Assembly: GCF_000019725.1 (NCBI RefSeq)
Contig: NC_010505.1
Coordinates: 682,001-746,000 of the forward strand
Length of the DNA: 64,000 nt
Direction: 5' to 3'
From: Methylobacterium radiotolerans JCM 2831
GTDB lineage: Bacteria; Pseudomonadota; Alphaproteobacteria; Rhizobiales; Beijerinckiaceae
The notes below the pieces were generated by a model that was not told the DNA's origin, searched no databases, and worked only from the letters and a program-made list of their open reading frames with translations. Positions 55,338-64,000 of this stretch are shown in pieces (position 1 is the stretch's first letter; each line of letters begins with the position of its first letter). The translations under genes were made by a program, and so were the position numbers.

Positions 55338-55577
55338 GTGCTGCGGGCGGCCCATCGGCACAGCGCGCGGCACGCCGACGAGGTGAGGAGCAGCGTCCTG
55401 TGCGGATGCTTCTTCTGCCTCGAAGTTTTCGCGCCGGACGAGATCGCGGGCTGGATCGCCGATGACGGCACCGCCCTCTGTACCCGGTGCGGCATCGACG
55501 CGGTGATCGGCGACCTCTCCGGCTACCCGGCCGGGAACGCCGCGTTCCTGCGGGCGATGCGGGACGAATGGTTTTGA
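55338..55577 (+). CDS. small Cys-rich protein inside the suf operon
   Basis: A 79-residue protein with CGCFFC preceded by Cys (Cys22, 24, 27) and CTRC (Cys48, 51), a spacing typical of a zinc ribbon. Similar proteins (LCGCFxC ... CxxCGIDxVIGD) are annotated only as cytoplasmic proteins. It starts with GTG shortly after sufB and ends 15 bp before sufC, so it is co-transcribed with Fe-S assembly genes. It could be a metal-site protein or an accessory for the Suf complex. Confidence 0.7.
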   Translation: MLRAAHRHSARHADEVRSSVLCGCFFCLEVFAPDEIAGWIADDGTALCTRCGIDAVIGDLSGYPAGNAAFLRAMRDEWF

Positions 55578-55592
55578 AGGACTTGGACTGAC

Positions 55593-56345
<753 letters not shown>

Positions 56346-56348
56346 GCC

Positions 56349-57671
56349 ATGGCCGACGTGACCAACCTCCGCTCCCCCGCCGAGGCCGGCCTGTCGAAGC
56401 TGTTCGAGTCGGCCCGCCAGAGCTTCGCCAGCGAGAAGGCGATCGCCCGCGAGGAGGCCTTCCGCTTCTTCGAGGCGACCGGCCTGCCGAGCCGGCGGGT
56501 CGAGGCGTTCAAGTACACGGACCTGCGCGCCGCCATCACGGAGGCCGCGCCCCCGGCCGAGGCGCCGAGCCTCGACGTCGCCGAGGCGGCCGTCGCCCGG
56601 GCGAAGGGGTTCTCCGGGATCGAGGCCGCGCGCCTGACCTTCGTGAACGGCCATCTCGTCCGCGAGCTGTCGGACCTCGACGGGATCCCCGAGGGCGTCA
56701 CGGTCGTGCCGATGTCGGACGCGCTGACGCGGGCGCATGTCGACCTGAAGCAGCTCGCCCCGGTGCCGCAGGCCCGGGAGAACCCGGTCTACCAGCTCAA
56801 CACCGCCTTCCTGGCCGACGGCGCCCTGATCACGGTGGCGCCCGGCGCGAAGCCGGCGCGGCCGCTGCACCTGCGCTTCGTCGGCGCCGGCGATGCCCCG
56901 TTCTCGACGGCGACGCGCGTGCTCGTCCAGCTGGGCGAAGGCGCGGAGTTCAGCCTCCTGGAGAGCCACGAGGGACCGGACGGCCTCACCTGCCAGCCGA
57001 ACGACGCCCTCGACGTGGTGGTCGGCCCCAGGGCCGCCTTCCGTCACACGCGCCTGAACACGGAAGGTGATGCCACCATCGCGCTCTCGACCCTGTCGCT
57101 GAAGGTCGAGGCCGAGGGTCAGGTCGAGACCGTCAACCTCGTGACCGGGGCGGTGCTGTCGCGTCACCAGATCTTCGTCCACGTCGCGGGCGAGGACACG
57201 AACCTGGTCGTCAACGGCGCCGCCATGCTGCGCAAGGGCCAGCTCGCCGACTCGACCCTGCTCGCGGACCATGCCGCGGTCGGCGGCGTCGGCCGCGAGC
57301 AGTTCAAGTGGATCATCGACGGCGACGCCACCGGCGTGTTCCAGGGCAAGATCATCGTCCGTCAGGCCGCGCAGCAGACCGACGGCAAGATGAAGTCCGA
57401 CTGTCTCCTCCTCACCGACGAGGGGCAGATGATGAACAAGCCGGAGCTGGAGATCTTCGCCGACGACGTGGCCTGCGGCCACGGGGCCACCTGCGGCGCG
57501 CCGGACGAGGATCTGCTGTTCTACCTGATGGCCCGCGGCCTTCCGCGCGCGACTGCCGAGAGCCTGCTCGTGCAGGCCTTCGTGGGCGAGGCCGTGGAAG
57601 CGGTGACGCACGAGGGCGCGCGCGCGGCTTTGATCGGCGCGATCGAGGCTTGGCTCGAGGCGCGGGGCTGA
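56349..57671 (+). CDS. sufD: Fe-S assembly protein SufD
   Basis: A 440-residue partner of SufB. The C-terminal core is typical (QLADSTLLADHAAVGG, KIIVRQAAQQTDGKM, IFADDVACGHGATCG, with conserved His and Cys). The N-terminal ~130 residues are helical and variable as in other SufD proteins. Confidence 0.95.
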   Translation: MADVTNLRSPAEAGLSKLFESARQSFASEKAIAREEAFRFFEATGLPSRRVEAFKYTDLRAAITEAAPPAEAPSLDVAEAAVARAKGFSGIEAARLTFVNGHLVRELSDLDGIPEGVTVVPMSDALTRAHVDLKQLAPVPQARENPVYQLNTAFLADGALITVAPGAKPARPLHLRFVGAGDAPFSTATRVLVQLGEGAEFSLLESHEGPDGLTCQPNDALDVVVGPRAAFRHTRLNTEGDATIALSTLSLKVEAEGQVETVNLVTGAVLSRHQIFVHVAGEDTNLVVNGAAMLRKGQLADSTLLADHAAVGGVGREQFKWIIDGDATGVFQGKIIVRQAAQQTDGKMKSDCLLLTDEGQMMNKPELEIFADDVACGHGATCGAPDEDLLFYLMARGLPRATAESLLVQAFVGEAVEAVTHEGARAALIGAIEAWLEARG

Positions 57672-57714
57672 CTATCCCGGCCGGCCCCCTCACGGGACCG
57701 GCCGCTTCTCCGAA

Positions 57715-57850
57715 CCTGGATCTCTGCCCGAGATGTCCGCGTCGGCGGGCCCCGAGCGAGGGATCCAGGGCTCGCAATGCCAGCCGGAGGCCTCCGCCGA
57801 GGCCTCCGCTTCGCTCCGGCACCTCAGGATGAGGGCTGTTCCCGGGATCG
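57715..57850. repeat. intergenic palindromic repeat between sufD and sufS
   Basis: An imperfect dyad around GGATC...GATCC (about 57717-57767) is followed by a GCCGGAG...CTCCGGC dyad (57783-57820) and CCTCAGGATGAGG. Such sequences (CCTCATCCTGAGG cores) recur between genes in Methylobacterium and related rhizobia. The element lies inside an operon. Confidence 0.5.
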
Positions 57851-57875
57851 GCGAAGTCTTCGGAAGGTCGCGACC

Positions 57876-59120
57876 ATGAACGCACCCGTCCTCACCCCCG
57901 CCTACGACGTCGAGGCGATCCGGAAGGATTTCCCGATCCTGGCGCAGCAGGTCTACGGCAAGCCGCTCGTCTACCTCGACAACGCCGCCTCGGCGCAGAA
58001 GCCCCGGCAGGTGATCGACGCGATGGTCTCCTGCATGGAGACCGGCTACGCCAACGTCCACCGCGGCCTCCACTACATGGCGAACGCCGCCACGGAGGGC
58101 TTCGAGGGCGCGCGCGAGACCACGCGCCAGTTCCTCAACGCCGCCTCCACGGACGAGATCATCTTCACCCGCAACGCCACCGAGGCCTACAACCTCGTGG
58201 CCTCGTCGATGGGCTGGGCCGGCCTGATCGGGGAGGGCGACGAGATCATCCTCTCGATCATGGAGCACCACTCCAACATCGTGCCCTGGCACTTCCTGCG
58301 CGAGCGCCGGGGCGCCGTGATCAAGTGGGCGCCGGTGGACGACCAGGGCAACTTCCTGGTCGAGGAGTACGAGAAGCTGTTCTCGCCCCGGACCAAGATG
58401 GTGGCGATCACCCACATGTCGAACGTGCTCGGCACCGTGACGCCGGCCGCCGAGATCGTCCGCATCGCCCACGCCCACGGCGTCCCGGTCCTGCTCGACG
58501 GTGCGCAGAGCGCGGTGCATCAGCCCGTCGACGTGCAGGCGCTCGATTGCGACTTCTTCGTCTTCACCGGCCACAAGGTCTACGGACCGACCGGGATCGG
58601 CGTGCTCTACGGCAAGAAGGCGTGGCTGGAGCGCCTGCCGCCCTATCAGGGCGGGGGCGAGATGATCCGGACAGTGAGCGAGGACGCGATCACCTACAAC
58701 GATCCGCCTCACCGGTTCGAGGCCGGCACCCCGGCCATCATCGAGGCGGTCGGTCTCGGCGCCGCGCTCGAGTACATGATGACGCTCGGGCGCGACGCGA
58801 TCGCCGCCCACGAGGCGAAGCTCACCGCCTACGCGCAGGAGCGGCTCGGCGCGATGAATTCCCTGCGCCTGATCGGGACCGCACCGGGCAAGGGCGGCGT
58901 GATCGCCTTCGAGATGAAGGGTGCGCACGCCCACGACATCGCCACGGTGATCGACCGGCAGGGCGTCGCCGTGCGCGCCGGGACCCACTGCGCGATGCCG
59001 CTGCTCAAGCGGTTCGGCGTCACCTCGACCTGCCGCGCCTCGTTCGGGCTTTACAACACCACCGCCGAGATCGATGCCCTTGCCGAGGCGCTCGGCAGGG
59101 CAGAAATGCTGTTCACCTGA
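57876..59120 (+). CDS. sufS: cysteine desulfurase SufS
   Basis: A 414-residue type II cysteine desulfurase. The PLP Lys lies in FTGHKVYGPTGIGVLYG (about 228), and the active-site Cys in TSTCRASFGLYNT (about 383), with the RAGTHCAMPL segment of SufS. It starts at ATG 57876; the upstream frame is the repeat. It normally hands sulfur to SufE or SufU, neither of which is in this window. Confidence 0.95.
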   Translation: MNAPVLTPAYDVEAIRKDFPILAQQVYGKPLVYLDNAASAQKPRQVIDAMVSCMETGYANVHRGLHYMANAATEGFEGARETTRQFLNAASTDEIIFTRNATEAYNLVASSMGWAGLIGEGDEIILSIMEHHSNIVPWHFLRERRGAVIKWAPVDDQGNFLVEEYEKLFSPRTKMVAITHMSNVLGTVTPAAEIVRIAHAHGVPVLLDGAQSAVHQPVDVQALDCDFFVFTGHKVYGPTGIGVLYGKKAWLERLPPYQGGGEMIRTVSEDAITYNDPPHRFEAGTPAIIEAVGLGAALEYMMTLGRDAIAAHEAKLTAYAQERLGAMNSLRLIGTAPGKGGVIAFEMKGAHAHDIATVIDRQGVAVRAGTHCAMPLLKRFGVTSTCRASFGLYNTTAEIDALAEALGRAEMLFT

Positions 59121-59168
59121 TACTGGGATGAGGCTGGTCCCGCCCGCGGGCCCGGGGAGAGTGAAGCG

Positions 59169-59552
59169 ATGAGCACCGACGCCACCATCACGGGCGGCAT
59201 GAACGCCCCCGCCGTCGCCGGCGACTCGACGATCCCGCAGGCGGAGCTGGACCGCCTGACCGACGACATCGTCGCGGCGCTGAAGACGGTCTACGATCCC
59301 GAGATCCCGGCCGACATCTACGAGCTCGGCCTGATCTACAAGGTCGATATCGGCGACGATCGGAACGTCGCGATCGACATGACCCTCACCGCGCCCGGCT
59401 GCCCGGTGGCGGGCGAGATGCCCGGCTGGGTCGAGAACGCGGTGTCCGCCGTGCCGGGCGTCCAGTCCTGCGCGGTGACCATGGTGTTCGATCCGCCGTG
59501 GGACCAGAGCCGCATGTCGGACGAGGCCCGCGTCGCCCTCGACATGTGGTAG
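59169..59552 (+). CDS. sufT: SUF system maturation protein SufT (DUF59)
   Basis: A 127-residue MIP18/DUF59 protein with ALKTVYDPEIPADIYELGLIY and TAPGCPVAGEMPGWV, the latter containing the conserved Cys. SufT helps mature Fe-S proteins under high demand. It is the last recognisable gene of the suf operon; a SufA/IscA-type carrier, often next, is missing. Confidence 0.93.
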   Translation: MSTDATITGGMNAPAVAGDSTIPQAELDRLTDDIVAALKTVYDPEIPADIYELGLIYKVDIGDDRNVAIDMTLTAPGCPVAGEMPGWVENAVSAVPGVQSCAVTMVFDPPWDQSRMSDEARVALDMW

Positions 59553-59590
59553 GCCGTCACGGCACCTCACGGCTTCCTGAAGACGCGTCC

Positions 59591-59610
59591 CGGGCGCAGC
59601 GCGGCGCCCG
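59591..59610 (+). terminator. short hairpin after sufT
   Basis: A 7-bp stem (CGGGCGC/GCGCCCG) around a 6-nt loop, 39 bp after the sufT stop. Weak candidate terminator of the suf operon. Confidence 0.4.
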
Positions 59611-59700
59611 ATCTCCGTTATACCGGAAGCGCTTGCGCCGCGTGCTCGACGTGGGCGTGGCGCTTCGATCGCGGCGCGATCCGGGCCATCTACGTAGCCG

Positions 59701-59715
59701 TTAAGGTCCCGCTAA
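59701..59715 (+). promoter_or_regulatory. near-match to a CtrA site
   Basis: TTAA-N7-CTAAC differs at one position from the TTAA-N7-TTAAC consensus. It directly precedes the ATG at 59718, where a bound regulator would block transcription or translation start. Confidence 0.25.
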
Positions 59716-59717
59716 CC

Positions 59718-60119
59718 ATGACCCCGCAGATCGGGGGCCGGCCGCCGCGAGAGCGGCCACTCCCTCGATACGGTTGGTGGAAGCGGATGGCTGCGGGCTA
59801 CGTGGTCGCGGCGTTCTTGGAGGCGGCCGGGCTGGTCGGCCTCGTGATCGCCGTGCTCAAGATGCGGACGGAGCGGCAGGCGCGGGCCGCGGAACTGCGG
59901 AGCTTTCTCCGCTCCGGACAGATCCCGACCGTCGACACCGCCGGGATGCGCCGTCTCGCGGGCTCCGCCTCGCGCGCGACCGCCGTCCCGTACACGTCCG
60001 GCCGGGGCGACGGTGCGACCGCCCGTCCGTCGGCCGCCCGCGCGGCGCTCGGGCGCGCCTTCACGTCCGGCGGCCCGGCGCCGCGGGCCGGGCTGACCGG
60101 CGCGATCAGCGCAGGATGA
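59718..60119 (+). CDS. hypothetical membrane-anchored protein
   Basis: A 133-residue protein with a basic N terminus, one membrane segment (YVVAAFLEAAGLVGLVIAVL, about 28-47) and a low-complexity Ala/Arg/Gly-rich tail. Function unknown. Its 3' end overlaps a tiny convergent minus-strand frame by 14 bp. Confidence 0.5.
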   Translation: MTPQIGGRPPRERPLPRYGWWKRMAAGYVVAAFLEAAGLVGLVIAVLKMRTERQARAAELRSFLRSGQIPTVDTAGMRRLAGSASRATAVPYTSGRGDGATARPSAARAALGRAFTSGGPAPRAGLTGAISAG

Positions 60120-60195
60120 TGTCGAGACCGCTGCCGAACAGGACCACGGCGCTGAGCGTCAGCATGAATTTCAGGTCTTCGAGACGGGCGCTCAT
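60106..60195 (-). CDS. possible 29-residue membrane peptide
   Basis: ATG at 60195 is preceded by GAGGA with 7-nt spacing. The peptide SARLEDLKFMLTLSAVVLFG and its tail SGLDIILR carries one hydrophobic segment. The upstream region (60196-60330) is unusually A+T-rich and promoter-like. Together these make it a better candidate than most frames this short. Confidence 0.5.
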   Translation of the reverse strand: MSARLEDLKFMLTLSAVVLFGSGLDIILR

Positions 60196-60419
60196 GATCG
60201 ATCCTCGATGTTCGGCCGACTGGCCGCCGTTCCGATGATCGATGATCACCAGATTAACGAATCTTTCGCGAGTCCTTTCAGGATCCGTTAGGGATTTACC
60301 GACGGTTTCCCTTTGCTAACGTTACCGATGTGTTAAGGCGCGGTCAGGAGCCGTCGGCCCAGTCTGGTCCGGCGACGCGGCCCGGGACGGGCCGGCCGGA
60401 GCGCACGAAGGTTCGAGCC
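60196..60419. other. A+T-rich promoter-like region
   Basis: About 220 bp, clearly less G+C-rich than the surroundings between 60240 and 60335. It contains dyads AGATT-AACG-AATCT (60251-60264) and TAACGTTA, and probably divergent promoters for the 29-residue frame and the membrane protein at 60420. The regulator is not identifiable. Confidence 0.4.
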
Positions 60420-60746
60420 ATGTCTCCACGTCCGCGCACAACCATCGGGCGGGCCGTCGACTGGATGTTTCGCGACCGGACCACCGGCGCGATCACCGTC
60501 GCGCAGTGGCCGAACCTGCCGCTCTGGCTGTTCGCGGGCCTCAGCCTCGCGGTCTGGCTGGCCCAGGACAGGGGACAGCTGGCCTCGTGGCTGCCGACCT
60601 CCTCGCTGTCCTTCGGGGCCGACATCGCACTGACATGGTGGGCGATCGACGAGCTCGTGCGCGGCGTGAACCCCTGGCGCCGGATCCTCGGTGCCGCGAC
60701 CCTTCTCGGTCTGGCCGCGCTGATCACCTTCCGGCGCGCGGCCTAG
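60420..60746 (+). CDS. hypothetical membrane protein
   Basis: A 108-residue protein with three hydrophobic segments (LPLWLFAGLSLAVWLAQ, FGADIALTWWAIDELV, LGAATLLGLAALITF). No family was recognised. The ATG at 60420 was preferred over an upstream frame whose composition is Pro/Arg/Gly-rich. Confidence 0.6.
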   Translation: MSPRPRTTIGRAVDWMFRDRTTGAITVAQWPNLPLWLFAGLSLAVWLAQDRGQLASWLPTSSLSFGADIALTWWAIDELVRGVNPWRRILGAATLLGLAALITFRRAA

Positions 60747-61020
60747 TGCCGGAACTCTGCGACCGGCAATTGTATTTCTTCGAGGCAATTCAGCACGGAA
60801 TCTGCTCCGCCTTCGCCGATTGCGGGAGATCGGCACGACATCTCGCATCGAAATCGCCGGCCGCGTGTGCCGCGCCGAACGGCCCTGCCGAGGCGAAACT
60901 ATAACGGTAGGTTGCACCCACCGAGAAAGTGTGAATGGTCGTGCCGCGCGCCGGGTGATCGGCGTCTGCCGGGCATACCGTGCATCCGAGCTCGACTGAA
61001 GGATTGGCCTCGAAGAGATC

Positions 61021-61272
61021 ATGACGGACGCGGGCGGATTCGATCTCGACGGCGCGGCGAAATCTGCTCACGAGCGGGACGTGCTGCTTCGCCAGATCGC
61101 CGACGCGCTGAACATCCCGGTCTCGATCTTCCGGAGACCGCCGGGCGCTTCCGCGCCCCGCGGCCCGAGCGCCGCGGAATGCACCGCCCTGCTGAACGCC
61201 TTCTCGCGCATCGAGGACCCGGAGCTCCGAAAGGAATGCCTCGCGCTGGCGGAGCGCTTCAGCCGCACGTGA
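61021..61272 (+). CDS. hypothetical small protein
   Basis: An 83-residue probably soluble protein (HERDVLLRQIADALNIPVSI ... RKECLALAERFS). The central stretch could form a helix-turn-helix, and the end of the sequence looks like the C-terminal part of response-type small regulators in Methylobacterium. Function unknown. Confidence 0.55.
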   Translation: MTDAGGFDLDGAAKSAHERDVLLRQIADALNIPVSIFRRPPGASAPRGPSAAECTALLNAFSRIEDPELRKECLALAERFSRT

Positions 61273-61447
61273 GCGGCGGGCGTCCTCGCGGTGCGGTGGC
61301 ACACACGGGCTCGGTCAGCGCCGGAAAGTCCGCGTGCTATAGGGGCGCCCGCCGCCGGTGGCGTCCTGCTCGGTCGGCCCACCGCGTGTCCGGTGCCGGA
61401 ATCCTGGCCGCCGGTCGCGTGCATGCCCCCGCTCGCGCCAGGCCCTG

Positions 61448-62376
<929 letters not shown>

Positions 62377-62380
<4 letters not shown>

Positions 62381-63156
62381 GCGCGGCGTTCAGCATGAAC
62401 TGGCCGGCGGTCCGGGCCATCTACCTGTTCGAGATGGGGCGCTTCTGGCGCACCGCCGGGCAGAGCATCCTGGCCCCCGTCATCTCGACAACCCTGTACT
62501 TCGTGGTCTTCGGCGCGGCGATCGGCTCCCGGGTCTCGGCGGTCGACGATGTGCCCTACGGGCTGTTCATCGTGCCCGGCCTGATCATGCTCTCGCTGCT
62601 GACGCAGAGCATCTCGAACGCCTCGTTCGGCATCTATTTCCCGCGCTTCGCCGGCACGATCTACGAGATCCTGTCGGCGCCGATCTCGCCACTGGAGGTG
62701 GTGCTGGGCTTCGTCGGCGCAGCGGCCTCGAAGTCGATCCTGATCGGGCTGATCATCCTGGCGACCTCGGCCCTGTTCGTGCCGCTGCGGATCGACCATC
62801 CGCTCTGGATGATCGGCTTCCTGCTGCTCACCGCGGTGACGTTCAGCCTGTTCGGCTTCGTCATCGGCCTGTGGGCGGACGGGTTCGAGAAGCTGCAGCT
62901 GGTGCCGCTCCTCGTCGTGACCCCGCTCACCTTCCTGGGCGGCAGCTTCTACGCGATCGGCATGCTGCCGCCGTTCTGGCACGCGGTGAGCCTGCTGAAC
63001 CCGGTCGTGTACCTGATCAGCGGGTTCCGCTGGGCCTTCTTCGGCAAGGCGGACGTGAACATCGCGATCAGCCTCGGCATGACCGCGCTGTTCCTCGTGA
63101 TCTGCCTCGGCCTCGTGACCTACATCTTCCGCACGGGCTACCGGCTGAAGAGCTGA
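62377..63156 (+). CDS. ABC-2 exporter permease, YadH type
   Basis: A 259-residue membrane protein with six predicted segments of the ABC-2 type (FCIDH-like WxxV motif region [20 protein letters not shown]). It forms the membrane half of the exporter with the preceding ATPase. Substrate unknown; drugs, polysaccharides or lipids are transported by relatives. Confidence 0.92.
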
Positions 63157-63160
63157 GGCC

Positions 63161-63958
63161 TCACGGCTGCGCGGCCAGGAAGGCCAGCACCCCGTCCCGG
63201 TGCGGCTTGGCGCCGACCGCCGTGGAGTGGTCCTTGCCCTCGATCTCGAGGGCCCGGGCGTCCGGGATCAGGGCGGCGAGCCCCGGGCCCGAGCCCGCGA
63301 CCGTGTCGAGGGTCCCGACCGAGACCAGGACCGGCACCTCGATCTGCGCGAGCTCCCCCCGGCTGAGCGTCTGGCGCGAGCCGCGCATGCAGGCGGCGAG
63401 CGCCCGCAGGTCGCTCCGGGTCTGCTCGGCGAACATGCGGAAGGCCGCGGCCGTCGGGTTCGGCGCGGGCGTGCCGGCCGGCGCCTCCAGCGCCTCGGCG
63501 ATGCCGGACGGCAGGCCCTTGCCCTCGATCAGGTGCATCCCGAGGCCGCCGATCAGGGCCGAGCGCACCCGGTCCGCGTGGTCCAGCGCGATATGGGCGG
63601 TGATCCGCCCGCCCATCGAGTAGCCCATGACGTGGGCGCGCGCGATGCCGAGATGGTCGAGGAGCCGGATCGCGTCGCCGGCCATCGCCTCGGAGCTGTA
63701 GGCGGCCGGGTCGTAGAGCTTCTCGCTCTCGCCGTGGCCGCGGTTGTCCAGCGCGATCGCGCGGTAGCCCGCCTGGGTCAGGGCCTTCACCCACTGGGTG
63801 TTGACCCAGTTGACCGCGTGGTTCGACGCGAAGCCGTGGATCAGCAGGATCGGCTTGCCGGCCCCCTCCGCCGGCGGCACGTCGATATAGGCGATCCGCA
63901 CGCCGTCGGAATTGAAGGACTCCATGCCGCGCAACCTGTGTTCATCAAGCTCGGCCAC
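63161..63958 (-). CDS. alpha/beta hydrolase
   Basis: A 265-residue hydrolase with the oxyanion region LLIHGFASNHAVNW, nucleophile GYSMGGR (about 113), Asp in LVSVGTLDTVAG and His in GKDHSTAVG. Relatives include esterases and meta-cleavage hydrolases. It converges on the exporter genes with 4 bp between stops. Confidence 0.88.
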   Translation of the reverse strand: MAELDEHRLRGMESFNSDGVRIAYIDVPPAEGAGKPILLIHGFASNHAVNWVNTQWVKALTQAGYRAIALDNRGHGESEKLYDPAAYSSEAMAGDAIRLLDHLGIARAHVMGYSMGGRITAHIALDHADRVRSALIGGLGMHLIEGKGLPSGIAEALEAPAGTPAPNPTAAAFRMFAEQTRSDLRALAACMRGSRQTLSRGELAQIEVPVLVSVGTLDTVAGSGPGLAALIPDARALEIEGKDHSTAVGAKPHRDGVLAFLAAQP

Positions 63959-64000
63959 GGCTTAGACCACCCGGGCGCGCGGGAGCAACGCGGATCGATC

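Overview
The window is about 71% G+C chromosomal DNA with dense, often overlapping genes (ATGA and GTGA junctions, several GTG and TTG starts). Gene content and protein character point to an alphaproteobacterium of the order Hyphomicrobiales, most probably Methylobacterium. Supporting signs are the miaB-phoH-ybeY-corC-lnt cluster, an OhrR repressor, a suf operon with iron-control-type operators, DUF6894 and DUF6481 proteins, and intergenic repeats of a style common in this order. Nothing looks like a prophage, an IS element or a CRISPR array. The species is an inference.

Layout. 1-5900: minus-strand cluster miaB, phoH, ybeY, corC-like, lnt. 6.0-7.8 kb: lactate permease. 8.0-11.0 kb: minus-strand acyltransferase, rimI, tsaB and nfuA. 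11.2-14.7 kb: small proteins (coiled coil, DUF2934 with an Ala/Lys/Pro tail, two secreted proteins, DUF6481) and a HAD phosphatase. 14.7-15.5 kb has no supported gene but holds a perfect 20-bp inverted repeat. 15.5-23.3 kb: a plus-strand operon of an AtzG-like/AtzE-like/HpxZ-like amidase set followed by a complete peptide-type ABC importer, probably for uptake and hydrolysis of a ureide- or amide-type nitrogen compound. 23.4-31.4 kb: an unfamiliar glycosyltransferase-like protein, a MocR regulator divergent from a PaiB-like/GNAT pair, a GMC dehydrogenase overlapping a rare alpha/beta-hydrolase/dehydrogenase-small-subunit fusion, and a GNAT enzyme. 31.5-37.6 kb: xseA, two MFS transporters, an Rmf-like protein and small proteins. 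37.7-43.3 kb: a sugar-nucleotide epimerase, a cytochrome c, ohrR, xerD with a small membrane protein, aroK-aroB and a tRNA-Thr(CGT). 43.4-47.7 kb: a seven-gene Mrp-type cation/proton antiporter operon with no separate MrpA. 47.8-52.3 kb: Nudix hydrolase, SCP-x-type thiolase, sulfhydrylase, response regulator, hydrolase. 52.4-59.6 kb: the suf Fe-S assembly operon with two cysteine desulfurases and a small Cys-rich protein. 59.7-64 kb: small membrane proteins, an ABC-2 exporter and a hydrolase.

How the genes work together. The 15.5-23.3 kb operon pairs import with cytoplasmic hydrolysis. The suf operon supplies Fe-S clusters, with nfuA elsewhere in the window as a candidate carrier and MiaB as a likely client; it sits behind two tandem sites that match the alphaproteobacterial iron control element. 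aroK-aroB feed the shikimate pathway. The Mrp-type operon would exchange cations for protons. The GMC/fusion pair probably forms a membrane-linked sugar or alcohol oxidation module.

All calls come from reading the sequence. No database search or structure prediction was run.
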